The notes under the pieces were generated by a model, which was not told where the DNA came from, made no database searches, and saw only the letters and a list, made by a program, of their open reading frames with translations. The translations under genes and the position numbers were made by a program. Source: Sphingomonas phyllosphaerae (GTDB taxonomy: Bacteria; Pseudomonadota; Alphaproteobacteria; Sphingomonadales; Sphingomonadaceae). From it: a stretch of 64,000 bases of DNA. This document shows, piece after piece, positions 53,384-61,797 of the stretch (positions are counted from its first letter, which is position 1; each line of letters opens with the position of its first letter). Where the stretch lies: the NCBI GenBank assembly GCA_036946405.1, contig JAQIJC010000001.1, forward strand, positions 1,991,001-2,055,000. Direction: 5' to 3'.

Positions 53384-54379
53384 TCAGGGATTTCCCTTGC
53401 CGCCATGCGCCCCGACCGCAGTGCCGGTCGAGAAGCTCGTCCCGTCCTCCGCCAGCGCGACGTACAGCGGGGCCAGTTCGGCGGGCTGCCCGGCGCGGCC
53501 CATTGGCGTGTCCTGCCCGAACTCGCCCATCTTGCCCGGCAACTGCCCGCCCGCCACCTGCAACGGCGTCCAGATCGGGCCGGGCGCGACCATGTTGACG
53601 CGGATGCCCTTCTTGGCGAGCTGCTTGGCCAGCCCCTTGGTGAAGATCAGGATCGCACCCTTCGTAGTTGCGTAATCGAGCAACTCCTCGCCGGGGTCGT
53701 AGCTGTTGACCGAGCCGGTGTTGATGATGACCGACCCCGGCGGCATCGACGGGATCGCCGCCTTGGCGATGCGGAACATCGCGAAGATGTTGGTCTCGAA
53801 GGTCCGCACCATCTGCTCGTCGCTGATCTCCGAGATATCGGCCTTGCTCTGTTGATAGGCGGCGTTGTTGACGAGCAGGTCGAGCCCGCCGAGCTGGCGC
53901 ACCGCATCGGTGACCAGCTTGGTGCACGCCTTCTCGGTCCGGATGTCGGCGGGCAGCAGCACCGCCTTGCGTCCGGCCTGTTCGATCAGCGCCTTGACCT
54001 CACGCGCGTCGGGCTCCTCGGTCGGATAGTAATTGATCGCAACATCGGCCCCCTCGCGCGCGAACGCGATCGCGGCGGCGCGGCCGATCCCGCTGTCGCC
54101 GCCGGTGACCAGCGCCTTGCGCCCGGTCAGCCTGCCCGAGCCGCGGTAGCTGGTCTCGCCACTGTCGGGACGCGGGGTCATCTTGCCCTGCAATGCGGGC
54201 CACGGCTGGCGCTGCTCGGGGAAAGGCTGACTGGTGTATTTGCTGCGTGGATCGCGCAGCGGCACCGCCGCTCTCGACCCGGCAGACTGCGCCGCGGCGC
54301 TGCCCGCGCCGCCGAGCGCCAGCCCTGCCGCTGCGGCGCCGCCCAGAATGGAACGGCGCGTGGTGCCCTGATCGTCCAT
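53384..54379 (-). CDS. SDR oxidoreductase with Tat signal (YghA/general stress protein 39 type)
   Basis: A 331-residue protein whose last ~260 residues match the YghA/YdaD branch: ALVTGGDSGIGRAAAIAFAREGADVAINY, GGLDLLVNNAA, INTGSVNSYDPGEELLDYATTKGA and RVNMVAPGPIWTPLQ. Ahead of this are a Pro-rich linker and a twin-arginine signal (DDQGTTRRSILGGAAAAGLALGGAG), implying export or membrane attachment, whereas E. coli YghA lacks such a signal. Members are typical general-stress genes, and a candidate EcfG promoter lies upstream. Substrate unknown. Confidence 0.9.
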   Translation of the reverse strand: MDDQGTTRRSILGGAAAAGLALGGAGSAAAQSAGSRAAVPLRDPRSKYTSQPFPEQRQPWPALQGKMTPRPDSGETSYRGSGRLTGRKALVTGGDSGIGRAAAIAFAREGADVAINYYPTEEPDAREVKALIEQAGRKAVLLPADIRTEKACTKLVTDAVRQLGGLDLLVNNAAYQQSKADISEISDEQMVRTFETNIFAMFRIAKAAIPSMPPGSVIINTGSVNSYDPGEELLDYATTKGAILIFTKGLAKQLAKKGIRVNMVAPGPIWTPLQVAGGQLPGKMGEFGQDTPMGRAGQPAELAPLYVALAEDGTSFSTGTAVGAHGGKGNP

Positions 54380-54407
54380 GTCGCAACTCTCCCGATATCC
54401 GGGCGCG

Positions 54408-54432
54408 AACGGGCGGGACGATCAGAGGTTCA
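54408..54432 (-). promoter_or_regulatory. Candidate EcfG promoter for the Tat-SDR gene
   Basis: On the minus strand TGAAC (54432-54428) and CGTT (54411-54408) are 16 bases apart. The first base differs from GGAAC. Predicted start is about 20 bases before ATG 54379. Confidence 0.35.
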
Positions 54433-54453
54433 TCGTTAAGGCGTTGATCGCGA

Positions 54454-56619
54454 TCAGAAGCGGTAGGCGATCGTTCCCTGCACGACGCGGCGGTTGCCGT
54501 ACCAGCACCACGCGTAATTGGCGAAGCACGACGTGATGTAGGTCTTGTCGAACAGGTTGGAGGCGTTGACCGAGGCGGTCAGCCCCTTGAGCGACGGGCT
54601 GAGCCGCTCGAGATCGAACCGCGCCCAGGCGTCATAGACGGTGTAGGACGGGCTGTTGAGCGGTGCCGCCGCCGAAGGGTTTTCGGGCGGGGTGTAGACG
54701 CCAGCATAGACTTCGTCGACGTGCCGCACCGCACCGCCCAGCGCGAACCCCTGGAAGGTGCCGCGCTCGGGCGCCCAGTCGAGGATCAGCGACGCGCCGC
54801 CGCGCCCGACCGTTTCCAGCCCGCGCCCGACCCGCGACGGATCCTGCGGGTCGCTGGTCACGCGCACGCGCTGGCGGCTGTATGCGGCGCGCGCGGTGAA
54901 GCCGAGCCCGAGCGGCGCGCTGCCTTCGAACTCGACACCGGTCGAGCGGACCTCGCCGGTCTGGCGCGAAATCGAGAAATCGGGGGTCGAGGTGACGACG
55001 TTGGTCTGGTCGATGCGGAACCACGCGCCCGACAGCAGGATCGGCGTGCCGGGCACGCTGAACTTCGCGCCCGCCTCGATCTGCTTGCCGAACGACGGGT
55101 CGGCGATCCCGAGCGAGCCATCGCCGCGGCGCACCGTCGCCGATTGAGGCTCGAACGAGGTCGAGTAGCTGACATAGGGCGCAAGGCCGAAGGGCAGGGT
55201 GTAGAGCGCCGCGGCACGCCACGTGAACTTGTCATCCTTCTTCGGGGTGCCGCCGTCCTGCTGTCCCCACGCCCAATCCTGCCGGCCGCCGAGCGTGACG
55301 CGCAACGCGCCCAGTTCCATCTGGTCCTGCGCATAGACGCCCTGCTGCCGCAGTCGCGCATCCAGCGTGAACAGGCCGAAGCCGTCCGGAACCTGCGCGG
55401 GGGTGCGCGGCACCGTCATCGTGCCGTAGACCGGATTGTAGACGTCGAGCGGGGTCGCGCCGCCGAACTGGCCGACCTCGGTCGAATGCGCCACCTGCCG
55501 GTCGACGCCGAACAGCAACCGGTGCGTGACCGGCCCGGTGCGCACGGTGCCGGCGAGCTGGTTGTCATAGGTCCAGTTGTTCAGCTCCTCGTCGGTCGCA
55601 TAGCTGGCGCGGTTGTAGACGCGCGTGCTGCCCGCCACCGGCGCGCCGCTGACATAGACCAGCCCGAGTTGCGACGTGACGTTCTGGTAACGGCCCGACG
55701 AGCGGAAGCGCCAGCCGCCGCCGAAATCGTGCGTGAAGATGTACGTCCCCGCCGCCTGTTCGCGCTGGTAGCGGTTGCCCGCCTCGCCGCCGTCGAAGCC
55801 CGTCGACAATTTGCCGTTGGGATTGTCGACCAGCGTGCCGAGCGCCGGGAAGACGCCATAGGCGCCGTTATGCGGATCGTGCGAATAGGTGCCGAGCAGG
55901 GTGAAGGTCGTGCGCGAGCCGTTGCCGATCGTCACCGCGCCTGAGACGGTCTGCCGCTCGCGCTTGGCGAAGCGCTGCTGCGTGTCGCTGCCGTTCGCGC
56001 TGCCATAGACGCGCCACAGCACGTCGCTGCCCGCCGCGCCGCCGACATCGGCATCGACGCGGTAGAGGTTGTATTCGCCATAGGTGCCCGCGATCGCGCC
56101 GTAGAGCGGCACGTCGACCGGCAGCTTGCTCGACTGTGCGACCAGCCCGCCGGGGCTCGACTGGCCGTAGAGCGTCGAGGCCGGTCCCTTGAGCACCTCG
56201 AAGCGCGCCAGCCGCGAGACGTCGACCTGCGGGATCGCATAGCCGGTGGTGCTGCCGAACTGCTTCAGCCCGTCGAGGAACACCGGCGCGTCGAAGCCGC
56301 GCAGCTTGAACTGGTCGTAGACCTCGGCGCTCGATCCGCGCGTCTCGGGCGTGACGCCCGCGACGAAGCGCAGCGCCTGGTTGAGGTTCTGCAGCCCGAG
56401 CGCCTCGATCTGGTCGCCGGTGACAACGGTGATCGACTGCGCGGTCTCGGCAAGCGGCAGCGCCGACTTGGTCCCGGCGCTGGCGAGATCGGGCGCCTGA
56501 CGGCCGGTGACGATCACGTCGTCGGGCGTCGTGGTGTCGCTGCGCTGCTGCGCTACCGCCGGGGCGGCGGCGAGCAGAATGGCGACGGTGAGGATGCTGC
56601 TGGAATGACGGACGAACAT
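54454..56619 (-). CDS. TonB-dependent siderophore receptor
   Basis: A 721-residue outer-membrane receptor. Signal peptide (cleavage near AVAQQ), TonB-box-like DDVIVTG, plug domain (LPLAETAQSITVVTGDQIEALGLQNLNQALRFVAGV, VLKGPASTLYG-QSSPGG), and a 22-strand barrel ending in VVQGTIAYRF with terminal Phe. The plug wording is that of ferrichrome/FhuA-type receptors, so a hydroxamate siderophore is a fair guess. A Fur-box-like 19-mer is upstream, and tonB is encoded 2 kb away. Confidence 0.94.
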   Translation of the reverse strand: MFVRHSSSILTVAILLAAAPAVAQQRSDTTTPDDVIVTGRQAPDLASAGTKSALPLAETAQSITVVTGDQIEALGLQNLNQALRFVAGVTPETRGSSAEVYDQFKLRGFDAPVFLDGLKQFGSTTGYAIPQVDVSRLARFEVLKGPASTLYGQSSPGGLVAQSSKLPVDVPLYGAIAGTYGEYNLYRVDADVGGAAGSDVLWRVYGSANGSDTQQRFAKRERQTVSGAVTIGNGSRTTFTLLGTYSHDPHNGAYGVFPALGTLVDNPNGKLSTGFDGGEAGNRYQREQAAGTYIFTHDFGGGWRFRSSGRYQNVTSQLGLVYVSGAPVAGSTRVYNRASYATDEELNNWTYDNQLAGTVRTGPVTHRLLFGVDRQVAHSTEVGQFGGATPLDVYNPVYGTMTVPRTPAQVPDGFGLFTLDARLRQQGVYAQDQMELGALRVTLGGRQDWAWGQQDGGTPKKDDKFTWRAAALYTLPFGLAPYVSYSTSFEPQSATVRRGDGSLGIADPSFGKQIEAGAKFSVPGTPILLSGAWFRIDQTNVVTSTPDFSISRQTGEVRSTGVEFEGSAPLGLGFTARAAYSRQRVRVTSDPQDPSRVGRGLETVGRGGASLILDWAPERGTFQGFALGGAVRHVDEVYAGVYTPPENPSAAAPLNSPSYTVYDAWARFDLERLSPSLKGLTASVNASNLFDKTYITSCFANYAWCWYGNRRVVQGTIAYRF

Positions 56620-56655
56620 GGAAACCCCTTTGATCGAGCGGGGCTTTATCGTCAG

Positions 56656-56674
56656 TGCGAGTGAGTATCAATAA
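56656..56674 (-). promoter_or_regulatory. Fur-box-like sequence upstream of the receptor gene
   Basis: TGCGAGTGAGTATCAATAA on the plus strand (TTATTGATACTCACTCGCA on the gene strand) resembles Fur sites of the TTATTGAGAATNATTCGCA form. It lies 37 bases upstream of the start. Several positions differ and symmetry is weak. Confidence 0.4.
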
Positions 56675-56682
56675 CTTTCAGG

Positions 56683-56819
56683 CTGCCGTCTCTCCTGCGA
56701 AAGCAGGAGCCCGTGTCTGTCTCGTTCTGCACCGACCGTGCATTTGCGACCGACCTGTCTTTGTCAGCTGTTTCGCCACACCACACAGACATAGGCCCCT
56801 GCCTGCGCAGGGCGACGGC
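56683..56819. repeat. Paired inverted repeat, family G (degenerate)
   Basis: CTGCCGTCTCTCCTGCGAAA-GCAGGAGCCCGTGTCTGTCT and, 60 bases on, AGACATAGGCCCCTGCCTGC-GCAGGGCGACGGC. Each arm contains its own small palindrome. It fills most of the region upstream of the receptor gene; the remaining bases to 56969 show no gene. Confidence 0.6.
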
Positions 56820-56969
56820 GTGTGAGGAAAGCGCGTTTGATCCGGCCTACGCCAGATATGAGAAGAGGTTGCCGAACGCCCGCAAACGGACACCCGACAA
56901 CCCCTTGACATGGTCAGCGGCCGGAGAGCTCCAGCCCGGGAGACCATGTTGCCTCCAAAAACCGCCGGT

Positions 56970-57009
56970 CCCGCTACGTTGAAGGGAGGAAGCGTCCTCC
57001 CGCAGCGGG
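56970..57009 (-). terminator. Nested hairpin downstream of an 18-codon ORF
   Basis: Inner arms GGGAGGA (56984-56990) and TCCTCCC (56995-57001) around AGCG; outer arms CCCGCT (56970-56975) and AGCGGG (57004-57009). On the minus strand the structure starts 10 bases after the TAA of the short ORF and is followed by GGCGGTTTTTGG. It probably ends a short transcript; its CCTCCC could also pair with GGAGG ribosome sites. Confidence 0.6.
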
Positions 57010-57019
57010 GCAGCGATCC

Positions 57020-57076
57020 TTAGAAGCGCATCTCCCGAACGAACTGAACCGACCCCATTGCTGAACCATGAGACAT
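57020..57076 (-). CDS. 18-residue peptide ORF with a near-ideal Shine-Dalgarno
   Basis: ATG to TAA encodes MSHGSAMGSVQFVREMRF. The bases just before the ATG are AAAGGAGGTGATCC (57091-57078 on the minus strand), which match 14 bases of the complement of the 16S rRNA 3' end, with a 7-base gap from GGAGG to ATG. A hairpin follows 10 bases after the stop. This is either a tiny protein, a leader peptide or part of a small RNA. No longer frame explains it. I know no family for the peptide. Confidence 0.5.
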   Translation of the reverse strand: MSHGSAMGSVQFVREMRF

Positions 57077-57226
57077 CGGATCACCTCCTTTCGCTGGTTG
57101 ATAACAGTTGCGACCGCGTAAGCCGCACCTGCAATGTGAGACGAATGCGGATGCGATACAAGGCTTGTAATGCGTCCCGTTCTGGACGAACATTTCAGAC
57201 TTCGCGCCCCCGTCCGCAACGTCGGA

Positions 57227-57763
57227 TCAGCCGCGGCAATCCTCGATCACCCGCCCCACTTCCGCCCAGGGCGGCAGCACCAGCGGTGGGGTGCCGGATT
57301 GTTCGACGGTGAAGCGCCCGCGCGTGAACGCCATCGCATCCAGCAGCCGGTCGTCGCTGGCGAAGCGCGCCAACACCTGCGGCACGGCGGCGGCGACGAC
57401 CTGCGTCGGGACGCTGCGCGTCGCCGCGCTGGTGCGGATCGTGAAAGGTCCGGGATTGCTGCCCGGGCGCGACAGCAACACCGCTCGCGCCGCGCGGTCG
57501 CAGCGTAGTTCGGCCGCGGGAGTCTGGCCGGCCCCGCCGTAACTGGCGCGCGTGCCCGCGGCATCGCGGACATAGCGCCACGCGCCCGGCGTCCACGGCC
57601 AATCCTGCCAATTGGCGACCGGGGTGGGCGCGGGGAGTGGTTCGGGCGCGGGACTCGGGGCGGGTACTGGTACGATGGGCGCGGGCGGCACGGCGCGCGG
57701 AACGCAGCCGGCGCTCGCCAGTACGACCATCGCGAGCGGCAGCGAAGAGAGATGACGGGTCAC
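57227..57763 (-). CDS. Putative lipoprotein, unknown function
   Basis: A 178-residue protein. From GTG 57763 it begins MTRHLSSLPLAMVVLASAGC, a lipoprotein signal with C20, then a Pro/Ala/Val-rich linker (APIVPVPAPSPAPEPLPAPTP) as in envelope-spanning lipoproteins, and a ~120-residue domain with NWQDWPWTPGAWRYVRD, ARAVLLSRPGSN and LARFASDDRLLDAMAF. A longer frame to 57829 would hide the signal. I do not recognise the domain. It is divergent from the PRC-barrel gene and 150 bases upstream of the 18-codon ORF. Confidence 0.78.
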   Translation of the reverse strand: MTRHLSSLPLAMVVLASAGCVPRAVPPAPIVPVPAPSPAPEPLPAPTPVANWQDWPWTPGAWRYVRDAAGTRASYGGAGQTPAAELRCDRAARAVLLSRPGSNPGPFTIRTSAATRSVPTQVVAAAVPQVLARFASDDRLLDAMAFTRGRFTVEQSGTPPLVLPPWAEVGRVIEDCRG

Positions 57764-57810
57764 CCGCGACGCTATGACCGATCGCTGCCGCGTGCTCAAC
57801 CGCCATGCCC

Positions 57811-57836
57811 GGAACCGCCGCACCGGCACGACGGTT
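57811..57836 (+). promoter_or_regulatory. Candidate EcfG promoter for the PRC-barrel gene
   Basis: GGAAC (57811-57815), 17 bases, then GGTT (57833-57836), one base from the GGAAC-N16/17-CGTT consensus. Start would be near 57843, 30 bases before ATG 57874, and AGGAGA lies in the leader. PRC-barrel proteins are regular members of alphaproteobacterial stress regulons. Confidence 0.5.
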
Positions 57837-57873
57837 CACCGCGCAAGATCGCTTAACATAGGAGAATCCCGTC

Positions 57874-58242
57874 ATGGCCGACGACGCACCGACCCAGATC
57901 CTGGTGCAGTCCACCCTCAGCGACACGATGAAGGTCGACACGCGCGACGGCGATCATCTCGGCACCGTGCAGGCGTTCATGGTCCACAAGTCGACCGGGC
58001 GCGCGACGCATGCGGTGCTCAGCCTCGGCGGTTTTCTGGGGATGGGGAAAAGCTATTATCCGTTGCCCTTCTCGCTGCTGCAATTCGATCCGGTGCGCGA
58101 TCGCTATGTCGTTACGATCGACCGGCGCTTGCTGGAGGGCGGCCCGAGCTGGGCGAACAACGCGCCGGTGTTCGATCAGGCGTATGCCGATCGCGTCGCC
58201 AGTTACTATCAGGTGCAGGGCGAGAACCTGAACATCGCGTGA
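57874..58242 (+). CDS. PRC-barrel domain protein
   Basis: A 122-residue soluble protein with one PRC-barrel-like domain (MKVDTRDGDHLGTVQAFMVHKSTGRATHAVLSLGGFLGMGKSYYPLPFSLLQFD). A C-terminal segment WANNAPVFDQAYADRVASYYQ follows, typical of small sphingomonad stress proteins. PRC barrels bind RNA or metabolites in other settings; this type is uncharacterised. AGGAGA precedes the ATG. A 43-codon gene follows 11 bases downstream, and a stress-type promoter lies upstream. Confidence 0.9.
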   Translation: MADDAPTQILVQSTLSDTMKVDTRDGDHLGTVQAFMVHKSTGRATHAVLSLGGFLGMGKSYYPLPFSLLQFDPVRDRYVVTIDRRLLEGGPSWANNAPVFDQAYADRVASYYQVQGENLNIA

Positions 58243-58253
58243 GGAGCGGAGTG

Positions 58254-58385
58254 ATGAGCGAGCGTAAGGAAAACGACGTTCAGGAAGCGGTAGAGGAACT
58301 GCTTACCGACCCGGACGCGCCGGACAAGGGCAACAGCACGCCCCCGCCGCAAACGACCGATGCGGAACCGGCGAAGGATCGCTGA
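58254..58385 (+). CDS. Small acidic protein after the PRC-barrel gene
   Basis: A 43-residue hydrophilic protein (MSERKENDVQEAVEELLTDP, then a Pro/Thr/Asp-rich tail ending EPAKDR). GAGGAGCGGAG lies directly upstream, and the gene begins 11 bases after the PRC-barrel stop. It has an amphipathic Glu-rich helix and a disordered tail and no membrane segment. Probably co-transcribed as a stress gene. Function unknown. Confidence 0.75.
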   Translation: MSERKENDVQEAVEELLTDPDAPDKGNSTPPPQTTDAEPAKDR

Positions 58386-58427
58386 CCCGTCGCTCCGGAC
58401 TTGACCCGGGGAGGGAAATAGATCGTT

Positions 58428-58503
58428 CGTCATTGCGAGCGTAGCGAAGCAATCCAGGGCGTCCTGGTCCGACCCTGGATTGCTTCGCTACGCTCGCAAT
58501 GAC
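58428..58503. repeat. Paired inverted repeat, family C copy 3
   Basis: CGTCATTGCGAGCGTAGCGA-AGCAATCCAG and CTGGATTGCTTCGCTACGCT-CGCAATGAC around GCGTCCTGGTCCGACC. It is the reverse complement of the 27750-27825 copy over about 75 bases with about two differences. It lies between the 43-codon gene and the convergent tonB gene; a family D fragment flanks it on each side. Confidence 0.92.
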
Positions 58504-58575
58504 AACAGCATCGTGTGATCGATCGGCGGGAGCCAGCGAGAAGCGGTATCGCGGATCACGTCCGGGATAACGTCC

Positions 58576-59322
58576 TCACCGACCGGCGGCAGGCTCCGGC
58601 ACGATGATCCATTCGTGGTTCTCGACGATCCACGCCGGCACCGGGCGACCTTCCGCGTCGCGCGACGGGTCGTAGCGGAAGCGGCGCTGGATCAGCCGGC
58701 AGGTGGTCGCGTCGAGCGTCGCATTGCCGCTGCTGCTCGTGACGTGACAGTCGCGCACCCGGCCGTCGCTCCACACGAGGAACTTGACCGCCACCGTGCC
58801 CTGAAAGCCCGCGTCGCCGATATCGCGCGGATAATCGGCATCGGTCAGCCGGCCGCGCTTCCAGACCGGCGGCGTTTCGTCGCCTGGCCCGCCATCACCA
58901 TCGCCCCAGCCGCCGCTACCGGTTCCGTTGCCGACCCCGCCCGCACCGGTGCCCGGGCCGACCTTGCTCGTCGCGCCCTGCGTCGCCGCGTCGCCCGCGA
59001 ATGGCTTGAGCGCGACCGGGATCGGTGGTGGCGGCAGCGGCACGACGACGATCGGCACCGGCGCGGCGACCTGCGTCGCCTGCGAGCGGATGTTGGGCGG
59101 CGCGGCACGGCCCGAGGGGCGTGACGTGTGCGTGCGTTTTGGTATCACCTTGGCGGGTGGTGACGGCGGGGGCGCGACGCGGAATACCGCCAGCCCCTCC
59201 TCGACGCGTTGCGCGAGCGGCGCGCCGGCCAGCCCCACGAACAGCGCCCAGCCGAGCGCCGCGCTCACCGCCGCCGCGGCGATGGCCGGTCCGATCCGCT
59301 CACTGGGAGGCTGCGCGTACAT
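58576..59322 (-). CDS. TonB-like energy transducer
   Basis: A 248-residue protein. One membrane helix at about 12-32, a Pro/Gly-rich periplasmic spacer (residues 48-150, with PLPPPPIPVALKPF and a GTGAGGVGNGTGSGGWGDGD stretch), and a TonB C-terminal domain (DYPRDIGDAGFQGTVAVKFLVWSDGRVRDCHVTSSSG, LIQRRFRYDPSRD). It carries energy from ExbBD to outer-membrane receptors such as the one 2 kb away. exbB and exbD are not adjacent. The spacer is Gly-rich rather than the Lys-Pro repeat of E. coli. Confidence 0.9.
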   Translation of the reverse strand: MYAQPPSERIGPAIAAAAVSAALGWALFVGLAGAPLAQRVEEGLAVFRVAPPPSPPAKVIPKRTHTSRPSGRAAPPNIRSQATQVAAPVPIVVVPLPPPPIPVALKPFAGDAATQGATSKVGPGTGAGGVGNGTGSGGWGDGDGGPGDETPPVWKRGRLTDADYPRDIGDAGFQGTVAVKFLVWSDGRVRDCHVTSSSGNATLDATTCRLIQRRFRYDPSRDAEGRPVPAWIVENHEWIIVPEPAAGR

Positions 59323-59383
59323 GGTGGGGAATATAGGGCTGGGTGGCTGAACCGGGAGTGATCGCCGCTCATCCTAACCGCTG

Positions 59384-59502
59384 GCGTACCCCGGCGAAGG
59401 CCGGGGCCCAGTTGGGGGACGTCTGCAGAAGAAGCGGGACGGCTGTCGCGCTCGAATGCGGCGACGTCTCCCAACTGGGCCCCGGCCTTCGCCGGGGCAC
59501 GC
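59384..59502. repeat. Paired inverted repeat, family F
   Basis: Arms of about 40 bases: 59384-59423 (GCGTACCCCGGCGAAGGCCG..., ...CAGTTGGGGGACGTC) and 59463-59502 (GACGTCTCCCAACTGGGCCC..., ...CTTCGCCGGGGCACGC), nearly perfect complements around a 39-base loop. It lies between uvrB (stop 59516) and the tonB start (59322), which point the same way. Confidence 0.85.
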
Positions 59503-59515
59503 AGGCCGGAAGCCC

Positions 59516-61699
59516 CTACCGTTTCCCGAACTTCCGCTGCGTCTTGCCGAAGCGCGTCTTGCGGGTGCCCGGTTTGCCCTCGTTGCTGCGCCCCATGATC
59601 GGCAGCTTCTGCTGCTCGACCGGCAGCCCCAGCTCTTCCTGCTCCAGCGCGCGGATCTCGTCGCGCAGTCGCCCGGCTTCCTCGAACTCGAGATCGGATG
59701 CGGCCTTGCGCATCTTCTTCTCCAGTTCCTCGATATAGGCGCGCAGATTGTGCCCGACCATGTGCGGCCGGTCCTCGTCGATCTCGACGGTCACCTGATC
59801 CTTCGACGCGACATGCGCGATAATGTCGCCGATGTTCTTGCGCACCGTGGTCGGGGTGATGCCGTGCTCGGCGTTATACGCCTCCTGCTTCTCGCGGCGG
59901 CGCGCGGTTTCGTTCATCGCGCGCTCCATGCTGCCGGTGATCCGGTCGGCATAGAGGATCACGCGCCCGTCGACGTTGCGCGCCGCGCGCCCGATCGTCT
60001 GGATCAGCGAGGTTTCGGAGCGCAGGAAGCCTTCCTTGTCGGCGTCGAGGATCGCGACCAGCCCGCATTCGGGGATGTCGAGCCCCTCGCGCAACAGGTT
60101 GATCCCGATCAGCACGTCGTACACGCCCAGCCGCAGGTCGCGGATCAGCTCGATGCGCTCCAGCGTCTCGACGTCGGAGTGCATGTAGCGGACCTTGATC
60201 CCCGCCTCGTGCATATACTCGGTCAGATCCTCGGCCATGCGCTTGGTCAGCGTGGTGACGAGCGTGCGGTAGCCGAGCGCGGTGGTCTTGCCGCATTCGA
60301 CGATCAGGTCCTGCACCTGTTCCTCGACCGGCCTGATCTCGACCGGGGGGTCGATCAGCCCGGTTGGGCGGATCACCTGTTCGGCGAACACGCCGCCGGC
60401 CTGCTCCATCTCCCACGTGCCCGGCGTCGCCGAGACGCAGACGGTCTGCGGGCGCATTGCGTCCCATTCGTTGAAGCGCAGCGGTCGGTTGTCGATCGCC
60501 GACGGCAGGCGAAAGCCATATTCGGCGAGCGTGATTTTGCGGCGATGATCGCCGCGCGACATGCCGTTGATCTGGCCGATCGTCTGGTGGCTTTCGTCGA
60601 CGAACAGCAGCGCGTTCTCGGGCAGATATTCGAACAGCGTCGGCGGCGGCTCGCCGGGCAGGCGGCCGGTCAGGAAGCGGCTGTAATTCTCGATGCCGTT
60701 GCAGCTGCCAGTCGCGGCGATCATCTCGAGGTCGAAATTGGTGCGCTGCTCCAGCCGCTGCCGCTCCAGCAGCTTGCCCTCGATCTCCAGTTCCTTGAGC
60801 CGTTCCGACAGCTCGTGCTTGATCGCCTCGGTCGCCTGCTTCATCGTCGGGCCGGGCGTGACATAGTGCGAATTGGCGTAGATGCGGATCGAGTTCAGGC
60901 TCGCCGACTTCTTGCCGGTCAGCGGATCGAACTCGACGATCTCCTCGATCTCGTCGCCGAAGAACGACACGCGCCACGCACTGTCTTCATAGTGCGACGG
61001 GAAGATTTCGAGATTGTCGCCCTTGACGCGGAAGTTGCCGCGCTGGAATGCCGCGTCGTTGCGCTTGTACTGCAGCGCGACCAGCTTGCGGACGATCTCA
61101 CGCTGGTCGACGCTCTGTCCCTTTTTCAGGTCGAAGATCATCGCCGAATAGGTTTCGACCGAGCCGATGCCGTACAGGCACGACACCGAGGCGACGATCA
61201 GCACGTCGTCGCGTTCGAGCAGCGAGCGCGTCGCCGAGTGGCGCATCCGGTCGATCGCCTCGTTGATGCTCGACTCCTTCTCGATATAGGTGTCGGAGCG
61301 CGGGACATAGGCTTCGGGCTGATAATAGTCGTAGTAACTGACGAAATATTCGACGGCGTTGTCGGGGAAGAACGACTTGAACTCGCCGTACAATTGCGCG
61401 GCGAGGATCTTGTTCGGCGCGAGGATCAGCGCCGGGCGCTGCATTTCCTCGATCACCTTGGCCATCGTGAACGTCTTGCCCGAGCCGGTGACGCCGAGCA
61501 GCACCTGATCCTTCTCGCCCGCCCGCGCGGTGTCGACCAGCTCGCGGATCGCGGTCGGCTGGTCGCCTGACGGCTGATATTCGCTGACCAGCTTGAACGG
61601 CTTGCCGCCTTCGACCTTTTCGGGGCGGGCAGGGCGGTGCGGGACGAACGCCGCATCAGTTTCGGGCTCGGCAAGGTTGGTGCGGATCTGGATCGCCAT
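59516..61699 (-). CDS. uvrB: Excinuclease ABC subunit B
   Basis: A 727-residue damage-recognition helicase of nucleotide excision repair. Walker [10 protein letters not shown] near residue 60, the beta-hairpin [12 protein letters not shown] that threads between strands, DEXX-type LLFVDESHQ, helicase motif [11 protein letters not shown], and a UVR domain near the end ([29 protein letters not shown]) that contacts UvrC. The ATG at 61699 is the first Met; a TTG three codons earlier is possible. No convincing LexA site lies upstream. The C-terminus has a short Arg/Lys tail. Confidence 0.98.
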   Translation of the reverse strand: MAIQIRTNLAEPETDAAFVPHRPARPEKVEGGKPFKLVSEYQPSGDQPTAIRELVDTARAGEKDQVLLGVTGSGKTFTMAKVIEEMQRPALILAPNKILAAQLYGEFKSFFPDNAVEYFVSYYDYYQPEAYVPRSDTYIEKESSINEAIDRMRHSATRSLLERDDVLIVASVSCLYGIGSVETYSAMIFDLKKGQSVDQREIVRKLVALQYKRNDAAFQRGNFRVKGDNLEIFPSHYEDSAWRVSFFGDEIEEIVEFDPLTGKKSASLNSIRIYANSHYVTPGPTMKQATEAIKHELSERLKELEIEGKLLERQRLEQRTNFDLEMIAATGSCNGIENYSRFLTGRLPGEPPPTLFEYLPENALLFVDESHQTIGQINGMSRGDHRRKITLAEYGFRLPSAIDNRPLRFNEWDAMRPQTVCVSATPGTWEMEQAGGVFAEQVIRPTGLIDPPVEIRPVEEQVQDLIVECGKTTALGYRTLVTTLTKRMAEDLTEYMHEAGIKVRYMHSDVETLERIELIRDLRLGVYDVLIGINLLREGLDIPECGLVAILDADKEGFLRSETSLIQTIGRAARNVDGRVILYADRITGSMERAMNETARRREKQEAYNAEHGITPTTVRKNIGDIIAHVASKDQVTVEIDEDRPHMVGHNLRAYIEELEKKMRKAASDLEFEEAGRLRDEIRALEQEELGLPVEQQKLPIMGRSNEGKPGTRKTRFGKTQRKFGKR

Positions 61700-61797
61700 G
61701 CGCGGCAATATGGGCGCAGCCGCGGCGCGGCGAAAGGGCGCGTTGACGATGTGTTCTGCGTCAGCTACTGCGAGGCAATCGCAAATCGAGGTGATCC

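Noticed and set aside
57078-57091. GGATCACCTCCTTT read as the 3' end of a 16S rRNA gene
   Set aside because: No 16S helix 45 or other rRNA sequence precedes it, and on the minus strand it is placed exactly as a ribosome site before an ATG.
59456-61570. Open frame of about 700 codons opposite uvrB
   Set aside because: uvrB motifs cover the region; the opposite frame is a composition artefact.
61700-61797. LexA (SOS) box upstream of uvrB
   Set aside because: Only a half site (GTTC) is found; the second half at the alphaproteobacterial 7-base spacing reads GCTA.
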